From contig JAIOOY010000061.1 of the NCBI GenBank assembly GCA_021414145.1, forward strand, positions 1 to 54,475: a stretch of 54,475 bases of DNA. The letters are read 5' to 3'. Of the stretch, positions 1 to 8,603 are shown in pieces. Origin of the DNA: Methylophilales bacterium. Its GTDB lineage: Bacteria > Pseudomonadota > Gammaproteobacteria > Burkholderiales > Methylophilaceae. Each line of letters starts with the position of its first letter. Position 1 is the first letter of the stretch. Under the pieces are notes generated by a model. The model was not told where the DNA came from. It ran no database searches and worked only from the letters and a program-made list of their open reading frames with translations. A program made the position numbers and the translations under genes.

Positions 1-872
1 GCGTCAAAGAACAGGCTTTGCAGTTTTTCTGTGATCGGGCCACGCGTACCTTTGCCGATGGCGCGGTTATCCAACTCACGGATGGGCGTGACTTCAGCGG
101 CGGTACCGGTAAAGAAGGCTTCATCAGCGGAATATACCTCGTCGCGGGTGATGCGCTTTTCAATGATCGTCAGGTTCAGTTCGCTCGCTAACTGGATGAT
201 CGTGTCGCGCGTGATGCCTTCCAGCGCGCTGGTCAGGTCTGGCGTGATCAGCTTGCCATTGCGCACGATGAACACGTTCTCGCCCGATCCTTCGGCAACA
301 AAGCCGTCCACATCGAGCAGCAGCGCTTCGTCGTAACCGTCGTGTGCGGCTTCCTGATGGGCAAGGATGGAATTCATGTAATTGCCGTTGGCCTTGGCCT
401 TGCACATGGTGATGTTCACGTGGTGGCGGGCAAATGATGAGGTCTTGACGCGGATGCCGTTTTCCAAAGCTTCCTTGCCCAGGTAAGCGCCCCATGCCCA
501 AGCCGCCACGATGACGTGCACCGATAGGGTTTTGGCGGAGATGCCCATGGCTTCAGCCCCGTAAAACGCCATCGGGCGTAGGTAGCCGGACTCTAGTTTG
601 TTCTCACGCACGGCTGCTTTCTGCGCTTCCATCAAGGTTTTCTTGTCGAACGGAATCTTCATGCCGAGGATGTGCGCGGAGCGCAGCAAGCGGTCGGTAT
701 GCTCTTGCAGACGGAAAATCGCCGTGCCCTTTTCTGTCTTGTAAGCACGCACACCTTCAAACACTCCCATGCCGTAGTGCAGGGTGTGGGTGAGTACGTG
801 AGTGGTGGCATCGCGCCAAGGCACCATTTTGCCGTCATACCAAATAAGACCATCGCGGTCTGCCATAGACAT
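1..872 (-). CDS. ilvE: Branched-chain amino acid aminotransferase (3' end cut by window edge)
   Basis: PLP-dependent transaminase that exchanges the amino group between glutamate and the keto acids of valine, leucine and isoleucine in the cytoplasm. My translation of the minus strand from ATG at 872 begins MSMADRDGLIWYDG and contains the class IV aminotransferase hallmarks HYGMGVFEG near the N-terminus and VAEGSGENVF and FFTGTAAEVTPI in the second half. About 290 codons are visible; family members are about 305-310 residues, so roughly the last 17 are missing beyond base 1. An AGGAAA ribosome-binding site precedes the start. It is divergent from the cox operon and separated from it by about 380 bases. 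Confidence 0.93.
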   Translation of the reverse strand, partial: MSMADRDGLIWYDGKMVPWRDATTHVLTHTLHYGMGVFEGVRAYKTEKGTAIFRLQEHTDRLLRSAHILGMKIPFDKKTLMEAQKAAVRENKLESGYLRPMAFYGAEAMGISAKTLSVHVIVAAWAWGAYLGKEALENGIRVKTSSFARHHVNITMCKAKANGNYMNSILAHQEAAHDGYDEALLLDVDGFVAEGSGENVFIVRNGKLITPDLTSALEGITRDTIIQLASELNLTIIEKRITRDEVYSADEAFFTGTAAEVTPIRELDNRAIGKGTRGPITEKLQSLFFD

Positions 873-1252
873 CTTAAAGTTTCCTATCGAGTGAATTGCT
901 AAAGCGTAATTGTAACCTTTGATGTCTAAATACAGGAAGCTTCCGTTGAGCCATGAGTATTGGGAGCATTCTGACGAAACCAGAAAGCTAGGAGTTTTCT
1001 TTGATGTAGCGCAAAGGAAGTCTTGTTTTCCATTTTTCGATATGCTAAATTTCGTCCACTGCGACAGTTGGTCGCAGTTTTTTTGGTTAGTGAATGTCTT
1101 GATTGAAGGGGGTAGCGCAATAACCCCCACCCGACGTTGCGCTGCTAACCAACAAATTAAAAGTGCGGTTTTTCTGCTGGGTGTAAGCTTTGCTGCCAAG
1201 TGGATGTGCCGTCGGTGGATGACAAACTATTTACAATGGGGTGGGTTTAGTT
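873..1252. other. Intergenic region between ilvE and coxB
   Basis: About 380 bases without a convincing protein gene. It must carry the ilvE promoter (minus) and the coxB promoter (plus). It also contains an intrinsic terminator in plus orientation at 1058-1084, which no annotated gene explains. An open frame running through the region (about 922-1260) passes straight through that hairpin and has no recognisable homology, so I do not call it a gene. Confidence 0.6.
1058..1084 (+). terminator. Orphan intrinsic terminator upstream of coxB
   Basis: Perfect 8-bp stem ACTGCGAC / GTCGCAGT with a 5-base loop (AGTTG), followed directly by a run of seven T on the plus strand. The only upstream gene, ilvE, points the other way. 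The hairpin must therefore end an unannotated short transcript or act as an attenuator in the coxB leader. Confidence 0.75.
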
Positions 1253-2365
1253 ATGAATAAGAGAACCATTCTCTCTTTTTGCACAGTGTTTTTATCTTTC
1301 CTTGCTAGTAGCAGTGTGCAAGCGGAATATGCACTGAATCTTAGGGCTCCGGTAACCGAAATCGCTACTCAGATTTACGATTTGCACATGCTGATCATGT
1401 ATGTGTGTATCGCAATCTTTATCGTAGTGTTCAGTATCATGTTTTATTCGCTGTACAAGCATCGCAAGTCAGCGGGTCATAAGGCAGTTCAGTTCCATGA
1501 GCATCATATGCTCGAAGTGGTGTGGACTATCATCCCTGCGCTGATTTTGATTGGCATGGCAGTTCCCGCAACCAAAACCATCCTCGCCATGAAAGACACC
1601 CGCGAAGCCGATATGACCATCAAGGCTACCGGGCATCAATGGAAATGGGAATATGAGTATTTAGGCAAAGATGTGCGTTTCATCAGCACGCTGGCCACTC
1701 CACAAGAACAAATTCATAACACAGCACCAAAAGGCGAACACTATTTGCTGGAAGTTGATAATCCTGTAGTAGTGCCTGTCGGCAAAAAAGTACGTGTGTT
1801 GCTGACCGCTCAAGACGTGATTCACGCTTGGTGGGTGCCATCATTCGGTGTCAAGCAAGATGCCATCCCCGGTTTCATTAAGGAAACTTGGTTCAGGGTG
1901 GAAAAAGAAGGTACTTATCGCGGTCAATGTGCCGAGCTTTGCGGTAAGGATCACGGATTTATGCCTATCGTGGTAGAGGCCGTTTCTGAAGAAAAATACA
2001 ATGAGTGGATTGCCTCTAAGAAGGCTGCTGCTGCTGAAGCCGCCGCTAGTGGCGACAAGGAATGGAGCAAGGATGACCTGATTGCGAATGGTAAAACGGT
2101 ATATGAGAAGAACTGTGCAGCTTGTCACCAAGCTAATGGCGCAGGCTTGCCACCAGCATTCCCGGCGTTGACTGGAAGCAAGATTGCTAATGGTCCGATT
2201 GCTGACCATCTGCATATTGTGCTGAACGGTAAGAATGTGATGCCACATTGGAAGGAGTTGTTGAACGATGTGGAGATTGCTTCTGTCGTTACCTATGAGC
2301 GTAACGGGCTTGGTAATTCGGTCGGTGACGTGCTGCAACCAGCTCAGGTCAAGGCTGCACGCTAA
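1253..2365 (+). CDS. coxB: Cytochrome c oxidase subunit II with fused C-terminal cytochrome c domain
   Basis: Subunit II of an aa3/caa3-type terminal oxidase; it carries the CuA electron-entry site in the periplasm. The 370 residues show a signal/first hydrophobic segment (about 5-23), two membrane helices (about 45-68 and 88-112) and a cupredoxin domain with CuA ligands H191, C226, E228, C230, H234 and M237. A c-type haem domain follows (C288-A-A-C291-H292, axial Met about 330), joined by an Ala-rich linker at 256-266. ATG at 1253 is preferred over an upstream GTG at 1241; its ribosome site is weak. First gene of the coxB-ctaD-ctaE group. The haem domain suggests direct electron delivery from a soluble or membrane cytochrome c. 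Confidence 0.96.
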   Translation: MNKRTILSFCTVFLSFLASSSVQAEYALNLRAPVTEIATQIYDLHMLIMYVCIAIFIVVFSIMFYSLYKHRKSAGHKAVQFHEHHMLEVVWTIIPALILIGMAVPATKTILAMKDTREADMTIKATGHQWKWEYEYLGKDVRFISTLATPQEQIHNTAPKGEHYLLEVDNPVVVPVGKKVRVLLTAQDVIHAWWVPSFGVKQDAIPGFIKETWFRVEKEGTYRGQCAELCGKDHGFMPIVVEAVSEEKYNEWIASKKAAAAEAAASGDKEWSKDDLIANGKTVYEKNCAACHQANGAGLPPAFPALTGSKIANGPIADHLHIVLNGKNVMPHWKELLNDVEIASVVTYERNGLGNSVGDVLQPAQVKAAR

Positions 2366-2413
2366 GACATTTACTATTAGATTTGAACACGCTGTAGTTT
2401 TAAGGAGAAATTG

Positions 2414-4000
2414 ATGAGTACCGCAACCGCAAAACACGACGACCACGGACACGATAGCCATGGTCACCCTACGGGGCTAATGCGTTGGGTTAAATCCACC
2501 AACCATAAAGACATTGGCACCATGTATCTTTGGTTCAGCTTCACCATGTTCTTGTTCGCAGGTGCAATGGCTATGGGTATTCGTGCTGAACTGTTTCAGC
2601 CCGGGTTACAGTTTTTTCAACCACAAGTGTTCAATCAGCTCACCACCTTGCATGGTCTGATTATGATCTTCGGTGCCATCATGCCGGCCTTTGTGGGCTT
2701 TGCTAACTGGCAGGTGCCGTTGATGATAGGCGCACCGGATATGGCCTTTCCACGGCTCAATAATATGAGTTTCTGGTTGCTGATCCCTGCGGCACTGTTG
2801 TTGGTGGCCTCGATTTTTGTTCCCGGTGGAGCGGTTGCCGGTGGCTGGACGATGTATCCGCCGCTTGCGATTCAAGGTGGTTTGTCCATGGATATGAGCA
2901 TTTTTGCGCTACATATTCTGGGTGTGTCATCGATTGTCGGCTCCATCAACATCATAACCACCATCTTTAACATGCGTGCTCCTGGCATGACCTTGATGAA
3001 AATGCCAATGTTTGTATGGACATGGCTCATCACCGCTTATCTGTTGATTGCGGCGATGCCGGTGTTGGCTGGTGCATTGACCATGATGATTACTGATCGT
3101 CACTTCGGCACTCACTTCTTCAATGCTGCCGGTGGCGGTGACCCTGTGTTGTTCCAGCACGTGTTCTGGTTCTTCGGACACCCAGAGGTTTACATCATGA
3201 TTCTGCCGGCTTTCGGCATTCTGTCCACCATAATCCCCACCTTCTCACGCAAGCCATTGTTTGGCTATGCTTCCATGGTGTACGCGACAACGGCGATTGC
3301 AGTACTGTCCTTCGTCGTATGGGCACATCATATGTTCACCACCGGTATGCCAGTCGCAGGTCAGCTGTTCTTTATGTACAGCACTATGCTGATTTCCGTG
3401 CCTACCGGCGTGAAAGTGTTTAACTGGGTAGCTACCATGTGGAAGGGATCCATGACCTTTGAAACCCCAATGTTGTTTGCTGTGGCTGTGGTATTCCTGT
3501 TTACCATCGGCGGCCTTAGCGGCTTGGTGTGCGCGATTTTACCAGTGGATATTCAGGTGCAAGATACCTATTACGTGGTAGCACACTTCCACTATGTGCT
3601 GTTCTCCGGCGCTGCAATGTCTATCATGGGTGGCGTGTATTACTGGCTACCAAAATGGACTGGTCATATGTATGACGAGACCTTGGGTAAATGGCATTTC
3701 TGGTTGACCACGATTGCTTTCAACGTCACCTTCTTCCCGATGCACTTCACAGGATTAGCTGGTATGCCACGTCGTATCCCTGACTATTCACAACAGTTCG
3801 CCGAGTTCAATATGATCTCCTCATATGGTGCATTCGCTCTGGGACTAAGCCAACTGCTGTTCCTGTATGTGGTGATTAAGTGCATCAAGGGCGGTGCAAA
3901 AGCGCCAGCTAGCCCATGGGAAGGCGCACATGGTTTGGAGTGGACTGTGCCATCACCTGCACCGTTCCATACTTTTGAAACACCGCCAGTTGTGAAGTAG
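2414..4000 (+). CDS. ctaD: Cytochrome c oxidase subunit I
   Basis: Catalytic haem-copper subunit reducing O2 to water and pumping protons. The 528-residue protein has the expected twelve-helix hydrophobic pattern. Visible ligands: H80 (haem a), H256 with cross-linked Y260 in the FGHPEVY motif, H305/H306 (CuB), H391 (haem a3) and H393 (haem a). The glutamate in GHPEV marks an A1-type (mitochondrial-like) oxidase. ATG at 2414 follows AAGGAG and is preferred to the adjacent TTG at 2411. The N-terminus is unusually His-rich (residues 8-18). It lies 48 bases after coxB and is probably cotranscribed. Confidence 0.97.
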   Translation: MSTATAKHDDHGHDSHGHPTGLMRWVKSTNHKDIGTMYLWFSFTMFLFAGAMAMGIRAELFQPGLQFFQPQVFNQLTTLHGLIMIFGAIMPAFVGFANWQVPLMIGAPDMAFPRLNNMSFWLLIPAALLLVASIFVPGGAVAGGWTMYPPLAIQGGLSMDMSIFALHILGVSSIVGSINIITTIFNMRAPGMTLMKMPMFVWTWLITAYLLIAAMPVLAGALTMMITDRHFGTHFFNAAGGGDPVLFQHVFWFFGHPEVYIMILPAFGILSTIIPTFSRKPLFGYASMVYATTAIAVLSFVVWAHHMFTTGMPVAGQLFFMYSTMLISVPTGVKVFNWVATMWKGSMTFETPMLFAVAVVFLFTIGGLSGLVCAILPVDIQVQDTYYVVAHFHYVLFSGAAMSIMGGVYYWLPKWTGHMYDETLGKWHFWLTTIAFNVTFFPMHFTGLAGMPRRIPDYSQQFAEFNMISSYGAFALGLSQLLFLYVVIKCIKGGAKAPASPWEGAHGLEWTVPSPAPFHTFETPPVVK

Positions 4001-4028
4001 GCTTAAGCAAATCTAATTAGGAGCGAAC

Positions 4029-4856
4029 ATGAGTCAGAGTACAAAAAATTATTATCTGCCAGGCCCATCCTTTTGGCCGCTGATAGCTTCAATCGCCTTG
4101 TTTTTGATATTTGGCGGTTTTGCTTTAGCCTTAAACCAGATTGGTTCAGGTAAACCGTTGATGATTGCTGGCGTGCTGGTTTTTGTCTACTTGCTGCATG
4201 GCTGGTTTGGTGAGGTTATCAAGGAAAGTGTTAGCAAAGTTTATAACAAGCAAGTTGATCTCTCTTTTCGCTGGGGTATGGGCTGGTTCATCTTCTCCGA
4301 AGTCATGTTCTTCTTCGGTTTCTTCGGTGCCTTGTTCTACGCACGTAACGTGTCTTTGCACTGGATAGCTGATGCCCAATTGCTGTGGCCGGGATTTGTG
4401 GCATCTTGGCCTAGCGCTGGCCCTAAACTAGTGTTAGAAGGTTCTATTGGACCTTGGGGTCTGCCAGCGATTAATACTTTATTGCTGCTAACATCTGGTG
4501 CAACCCTGACTTGGGCACACTGGGGTTTGATGAAAAACAATCGTAATCAACTTACCATAGGTTTAGTTTTAACCATTCTGCTGGGCTTTGCCTTCGTCTT
4601 GCTTCAAGCACACGAGTATGGGGAAAATGTCTTCACTATCAAATCCGGAATCTACGGTGCCACCTTCTATATGTTGACAGGTTTCCACGGTCTGCATGTG
4701 ACCATGGGCGCTATCATGTTGACCATCATTCTGCTACGTGTAAGGAGTGGCCATTTTGATGCGCACAACCACTTTGGTTTTGAAGCGGTGGCTTGGTACT
4801 GGCACTTTGTGGACGTGGTGTGGTTGTTCCTGTTCATATTCGTTTATTGGTTATAG
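4029..4856 (+). CDS. ctaE: Cytochrome c oxidase subunit III
   Basis: Membrane subunit III, which stabilises subunit I and its proton uptake path. The 275 residues form a hydrophobic multi-helix protein with family signatures WGMGWFIFSEVMFFFGFFGA (about 82-101) and a C-terminal WHFVDVVWLFLF segment. An AGGAGCG ribosome site precedes the ATG. Third structural gene of the oxidase; a strong terminator follows at 4876, so the structural genes may be transcribed at higher level than the assembly genes downstream. Confidence 0.96.
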   Translation: MSQSTKNYYLPGPSFWPLIASIALFLIFGGFALALNQIGSGKPLMIAGVLVFVYLLHGWFGEVIKESVSKVYNKQVDLSFRWGMGWFIFSEVMFFFGFFGALFYARNVSLHWIADAQLLWPGFVASWPSAGPKLVLEGSIGPWGLPAINTLLLLTSGATLTWAHWGLMKNNRNQLTIGLVLTILLGFAFVLLQAHEYGENVFTIKSGIYGATFYMLTGFHGLHVTMGAIMLTIILLRVRSGHFDAHNHFGFEAVAWYWHFVDVVWLFLFIFVYWL

Positions 4857-4875
4857 ATATTAGTTAGATTCACCT

Positions 4876-4911
4876 AACGCCACAGGGTGCATCCTGTGGC
4901 GTTTTGTTTTT
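4876..4911 (+). terminator. Intrinsic terminator after oxidase structural genes
   Basis: Perfect 11-bp stem AACGCCACAGG / CCTGTGGCGTT around a 6-base loop (GTGCAT), followed by TTTGTTTTT. It sits 20 bases after ctaE and 22 before the next plus-strand gene, so it should reduce read-through from structural to assembly genes. Confidence 0.9.
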
Positions 4912-4932
4912 AAGCTTCCGAATCGGGGGGTT

Positions 4933-5409
4933 ATGACCTTATCTGTAGTAAACGCCGGCGCTAGTTACAAAGCCATCTCAAAGCCTAATAGCTCATTGAG
5001 CTCCTCTGGTAAGATCAGGGTGGTATTGTTGTTGACGGTGATTCCATGTTGCATTGCAGTTGGTTTTGCATGGTTAGGCGCGTGGTTGGTGTTACCTTTT
5101 GTGGGGTTGGAAATTTTTGCGCTAGGGTTTGCGTTTTATCACGTCAACAGCCACACAGAGGACTATGAAAGTATTTGCATAGACGGTGACAGCCTAGTGG
5201 TAGAGCGGCGCACTAGGCAACAGTTTAGTCAATTTGTGCTCAGTCCTTATTGGGCAAAACTGGTTCGACATGAATTGCCGAACGGGGAATTGCGTTTAGG
5301 CCTACTTTCACACGGTAAGGAATTTGAAATTGGGCGTTATTTAACTAAAAAACAACGTGAACTTTTGGCGGGACAGATATACAAACGTATCGGTACGCCA
5401 TATAAATAG
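4933..5409 (+). CDS. DUF2244 family membrane protein
   Basis: 158-residue protein of the DUF2244 type often found in cox clusters; biochemical function unknown. It has two closely spaced hydrophobic segments (about 29-45 and 50-72), followed by a soluble C-terminal half (CIDGDSLVVERR... GRYLTKKQRELLAGQI) that fits the family. The location directly after ctaE and before the small assembly protein and cox11 suggests a role in oxidase assembly or regulation, which is inference. A G-rich stretch before the ATG may be the ribosome site. Confidence 0.8.
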   Translation: MTLSVVNAGASYKAISKPNSSLSSSGKIRVVLLLTVIPCCIAVGFAWLGAWLVLPFVGLEIFALGFAFYHVNSHTEDYESICIDGDSLVVERRTRQQFSQFVLSPYWAKLVRHELPNGELRLGLLSHGKEFEIGRYLTKKQRELLAGQIYKRIGTPYK

Positions 5410-5417
5410 AGAAAATT

Positions 5418-5531
5418 ATGGAACAAGACAATCAGAAAAAACGCCGTAGAAATTTGCTGGTAGGTTGGTCAATAGGGATATTGGCGGTAGCTTTGTACTT
5501 CATTTCTATCTTCTACGGCATGGGTAAATGA
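5418..5531 (+). CDS. Small cytochrome oxidase assembly-type protein (37 residues)
   Basis: Starts MEQDNQKKRRRNLLVGWSIG and has a charged N-terminus followed by one membrane helix (about 13-33), ending FYGMGK. Single-helix proteins of this size occur between DUF2244/ctaE and cox11 in many betaproteobacterial cox operons, and databases name them cytochrome oxidase small assembly protein. The stop overlaps the cox11 start (ATGA at 5528-5531), which implies translational coupling. Confidence 0.75.
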   Translation: MEQDNQKKRRRNLLVGWSIGILAVALYFISIFYGMGK

Positions 5532-6088
5532 AGTTACAAGAAGTCGCTTTAAATAAACGTTTAGCTTGGAAGTTGAGTCTGATTGTGCTCGCAGGCTTAT
5601 TGTTCGGGTTCGCCATCGCGCCTATTTATGACGTGATGTGTAAAAAATTCGCCTTGAATGGTAGGGCGGATAGCAGTGCCACCTTGATGGCTAGTGGACA
5701 AAAAATAGACAAAGCGCGTTGGGTCACGGTTATTTTTACTGGAAATACCATGCCCGGCTTGGACTGGAGCTTTCATCCAAAGCAAGAAACTATGCGCGTA
5801 CATCCTGGCGAAATGAATCTCACCACTTATGTGGCCAAAAATAATGGAGAGGCAGGGGTAATGGGGGTTGCAGTGCCTAGTGTCACGCCAGAATTGGCCG
5901 CGCTCTACTTCAAAAAAATTGAATGTTTTTGTTTTAAGCAACAAACTCTGAAAGCTGGTGAAAGTAGAGAAATGCCGGTGTTGTTCTACGTTAAGACTGA
6001 TTTGCCTGAGGATGTAAATACCGTGACTTTGTCATATGCGTTCTTCAATGGTACGGCCAATAACGTAAAGCTGAGAGCGACCAACTAG
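5528..6088 (+). CDS. ctaG: Cytochrome c oxidase assembly protein Cox11/CtaG (CuB insertion)
   Basis: Copper chaperone that delivers Cu to the CuB site of subunit I. 186 residues: one N-terminal membrane anchor (about 14-34), then a periplasmic immunoglobulin-like domain. The copper-binding pair C133-F-C135 lies in the diagnostic CFCF motif, and the conserved cysteine C38 follows the membrane helix. Its ATG overlaps the preceding stop, and its 3' end overlaps the opposite-strand DUF2909 gene by four bases. Confidence 0.95.
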   Translation: MKLQEVALNKRLAWKLSLIVLAGLLFGFAIAPIYDVMCKKFALNGRADSSATLMASGQKIDKARWVTVIFTGNTMPGLDWSFHPKQETMRVHPGEMNLTTYVAKNNGEAGVMGVAVPSVTPELAALYFKKIECFCFKQQTLKAGESREMPVLFYVKTDLPEDVNTVTLSYAFFNGTANNVKLRATN

Positions 6089-6291
6089 AGCGGCGTGGGG
6101 TTAGGATGACCGATGACACCGAGATAAAAGCCTAACATCAGCAACAGGAATAACCCCAGAGACAAGGAAATGCGCCAAGTAAGGGCTTTGACTGTTTTTT
6201 CGCTGTTGTCGCCCTTCATCAAGTAGTACAAAGCGGAAAATAGGCTGCCAGCGATGAGCAGCAGCATGATAACAATGAGAAGTTTAACCAT
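6085..6291 (-). CDS. DUF2909 twin-transmembrane small protein
   Basis: A 68-residue protein beginning MVKLLIVIML, with two membrane helices (about 3-22 and 40-62) separated by a short charged loop (KGDNSEKTVK). It matches the DUF2909/twin-transmembrane type found in cox clusters of Beta- and Gammaproteobacteria; function unknown. I chose the ATG at 6291; a TTG two codons upstream (6297) is possible. It is encoded against the direction of the cox assembly genes and tail-overlaps ctaG. surf1, starting 66 bases away in the other direction, therefore probably has its own promoter. Confidence 0.75.
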   Translation of the reverse strand: MVKLLIVIMLLLIAGSLFSALYYLMKGDNSEKTVKALTWRISLSLGLFLLLMLGFYLGVIGHPNPTPL

Positions 6292-6357
6292 GACCAATCC
6301 TAGTTGGGCGTATGCAGATGATTATGCGGGGTCAGTCGCCAGATTGCAATCCACAAT

Positions 6358-7071
6358 ATGAAGGTGATGTTTCGCCCTAGTCTGTTCATGACTGTCGCAA
6401 TGTTGTTAACAGCTACGCTGTGCATCAAAGCAGGGTTATGGCAATACGGCAAGGCGCAGGCCAAACAGGCTTTACAAGCGCAGCTCGAACTAAGTCTGAA
6501 GCAAGCACCGGTAGCACTCCCACAGAAGATTGTGGATGTAGAGCCTTGGCGCTATCGTCGCGTCAAGTTCGCCGGTATTTACCAGCCGCACTACCAAATT
6601 TTGCTCGATAATCAGGTGGAAAACACTATGGTTGGTTACCATGTGTTGACCCCGATGCAAGTGGAAGGTGGCGCGGTAGTATTAGTGAATCGTGGTTGGA
6701 TTCAAGGTTCGCCTGATAGACGCGTGCCAGTGGTGGACACTCCCTCAGGCAGGCAAGAGGTAGAGGGCGACATTATGTTCCCATCAGCAAAGTTTTTCGC
6801 GCTGGAAACGCCACCGACTAAAGATGAAAACTGGCAGCCGGTTTGGCAAAATCTGGATATGATTCGTTATCTCAAAGCCGTGCCGTTTGCGGTGCAGCCT
6901 TTTGTAGTGCGCTTGGATGCTAAAAGTGAGGCGGGAGGATTCGTGCGAAACTGGCCGCCACCGGGCAATAACATCGCCATGCACTTGGGATATGCTTACC
7001 AATGGTTTGGTTTCGCGCTGACCTTGTTAGTAATTTATATTGTATTGAATGTTAAGAAAGTGGAGTCTTGA
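6358..7071 (+). CDS. surf1: SURF1 family oxidase assembly protein
   Basis: Haem a insertion/assembly factor for subunit I. 237 residues with the SURF1 layout: N-terminal membrane helix (about 8-27), a large periplasmic domain containing WRYRRVKFAGIY and VLVNRGWIQ, and a C-terminal helix preceded by NNIAMHLGYAYQWFGFAL. The ATG at 6358 could be replaced by the in-frame ATG at 6367. Divergent from the DUF2909 gene and one base upstream of the next gene start. Confidence 0.92.
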   Translation: MKVMFRPSLFMTVAMLLTATLCIKAGLWQYGKAQAKQALQAQLELSLKQAPVALPQKIVDVEPWRYRRVKFAGIYQPHYQILLDNQVENTMVGYHVLTPMQVEGGAVVLVNRGWIQGSPDRRVPVVDTPSGRQEVEGDIMFPSAKFFALETPPTKDENWQPVWQNLDMIRYLKAVPFAVQPFVVRLDAKSEAGGFVRNWPPPGNNIAMHLGYAYQWFGFALTLLVIYIVLNVKKVES

Positions 7072-7072
7072 A

Positions 7073-7645
7073 ATGCAGTCTAGTCAGTCCAGTTCAGGTA
7101 GAAAAACCCTGCTCATTCTTGCGGTGGTATTTTTGATGCCCTTCACCTTGGCCGCCACCCTTCATTTAGTGGGCTGGAGAGCAAATGTTCATAGTTATGG
7201 TGAGTTGGTGCAGCCGCCTCAGGGCTTACAATTCCGTAATCTACAGGATGTTCAAGGTAAACCATTCAGCGTTAAACAATGGACGAAGAAGTGGACCATA
7301 GTGATGGTGGCGAACGAATGTGAAGCCACTTGCCAATCACAACAGCAATTGCTGCAGAATCTGCGTATTTCCTTAAATAAAGACGCGGATCGTGTTCAGC
7401 AAGTTTTGCTGCTCACCGCTGACAACAAAAATATTCCATCGTTGCAGGTTACCGTGCTGATGGGTACTGATGTGGCAGAGTTTTCCAGTCAATTTAAAGT
7501 CGCAGGCCAGACTACGCCAGAAGCGGGGCGTGTCTATCTGGTGGATCCATTGGGAAACTTGATGATGAGTTATGCGCCGGGTTTCGAACCTAAAGGTTTG
7601 CGCCATGACTTGGAGCGTCTATTAAAGAATTCATGGTCGGGTTAA
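7073..7645 (+). CDS. SCO/thioredoxin-like membrane protein of the cox assembly cluster
   Basis: About 190 residues: one N-terminal membrane helix (about 12-33), then a thioredoxin-like domain (GKPFSVKQWTKKWTIVMVANECEATC ... VYLVDPLGNLMMSY). The ECEATC cysteines sit where SCO proteins carry their CxxxC copper site. The characteristic SCO histidine is not obvious, so this looks like a divergent SCO relative. The ATG at 7073 follows the surf1 stop by one base; an upstream in-frame ATG at 7049 would overlap surf1. A role in maturing the CuA site or its thiols is inference from position. Confidence 0.75.
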   Translation: MQSSQSSSGRKTLLILAVVFLMPFTLAATLHLVGWRANVHSYGELVQPPQGLQFRNLQDVQGKPFSVKQWTKKWTIVMVANECEATCQSQQQLLQNLRISLNKDADRVQQVLLLTADNKNIPSLQVTVLMGTDVAEFSSQFKVAGQTTPEAGRVYLVDPLGNLMMSYAPGFEPKGLRHDLERLLKNSWSG

Positions 7646-7649
7646 GAAT

Positions 7650-8603
7650 ATGTATAAGAAACTAATTTTAGCCGCCGCTGTGCTGGCTTTGTGTGTAGTG
7701 GTGTTGGGTGCTTATGTGCGCTTATCGGATGCCGGATTAGGCTGTCCGGATTGGCCGGGATGCTATGGTCATATTACTGTGCCGCACAGCAGTGTCGCTG
7801 AGACTGCTTTTCCAGACAAGCCATTGGAGACACACAAGGCGTGGAAAGAAATGGCGCATCGGTATTTCGCCGGCACTTTGGGTTTGTTGATTTTGGCGAT
7901 TTTCGTGAGTGCTTGGCGTAATCGCCACGTAGCCTCTCCTGTATTACCGAGCGCCTTGCTGATATTGGTGATATTCCAAGCGGCACTGGGCATGTGGACA
8001 GTGACCTTACTATTGAAGCCGGTGATTGTGAGTTTACATTTGATTGGAGGCATGGCTACGTTGGGTTTGTTGACCTGGCTCAGCAGCCGTCGTTTGGCAA
8101 CGGTTTTTCATCCTACCATACGACCTTGGGCGCTGTTGGCGCTGCTGGTGTTGGCCTGTCAGATTATATTGGGCGGCTGGACTAGTACCAATTATGCTGC
8201 GCTGGCTTGCCCTGATTTTCCCGTATGCCAAGGCATGATGTTGCCACCAACTGATTTTGCCAATGCTTTTCATCTCGTACGAGAGTTGGGCGTGAATGCC
8301 GATGGTAGCCAGCTTTCACTGGCCTCGCTCACCGCTATTCACCTCATGCACAGACTGGGAGCGCTGATTACTTTCCTCTATCTGGGTTGGTTTGGTAGTA
8401 AATTACTGAAAATATCAGGCTTGGTGATTTGGGGGCGAGTGCTATTGGGTGCACTGTTGGTGCAGATTGCTTTAGGCATTAGTAATGTGGTGTTTAGCCT
8501 GCCTTTAGCTGTGGCCGTGGGGCATAATGCGGGTGCAGCGATACTCTTGGTGACCCTAGTAGTGATAAACTCGAAATTGATACGTAAAGACGGATTTGCA
8601 TGA
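7650..8603 (+). CDS. ctaA: Haem A synthase
   Basis: Converts haem O to haem A by oxidising the C8 methyl group; integral membrane enzyme of the COX15/CtaA family. 317 residues with about eight hydrophobic helices. The protein starts with the typical [17 protein letters not shown] and contains the repeated-half motif [12 protein letters not shown], so both CtaA cysteine pairs are present. Haem-ligand histidines occur in [24 protein letters not shown] and VGHNAGA. The stop overlaps the ctaB ATG (ATGA at 8600-8603), indicating coupling of haem O and haem A synthesis. Confidence 0.95.
   Translation: MYKKLILAAAVLALCVVVLGAYVRLSDAGLGCPDWPGCYGHITVPHSSVAETAFPDKPLETHKAWKEMAHRYFAGTLGLLILAIFVSAWRNRHVASPVLPSALLILVIFQAALGMWTVTLLLKPVIVSLHLIGGMATLGLLTWLSSRRLATVFHPTIRPWALLALLVLACQIILGGWTSTNYAALACPDFPVCQGMMLPPTDFANAFHLVRELGVNADGSQLSLASLTAIHLMHRLGALITFLYLGWFGSKLLKISGLVIWGRVLLGALLVQIALGISNVVFSLPLAVAVGHNAGAAILLVTLVVINSKLIRKDGFA

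Noticed and set aside
919-1260. Open frame (about 113 codons) between ilvE and coxB
   Set aside because: Runs through a perfect intrinsic terminator, shows no family resemblance and overlaps the coxB start.
1841-2467. 208-codon minus-strand frame inside coxB/ctaD
   Set aside because: Antisense to two clearly recognised genes with full domain content; composition is that of a shadow frame.
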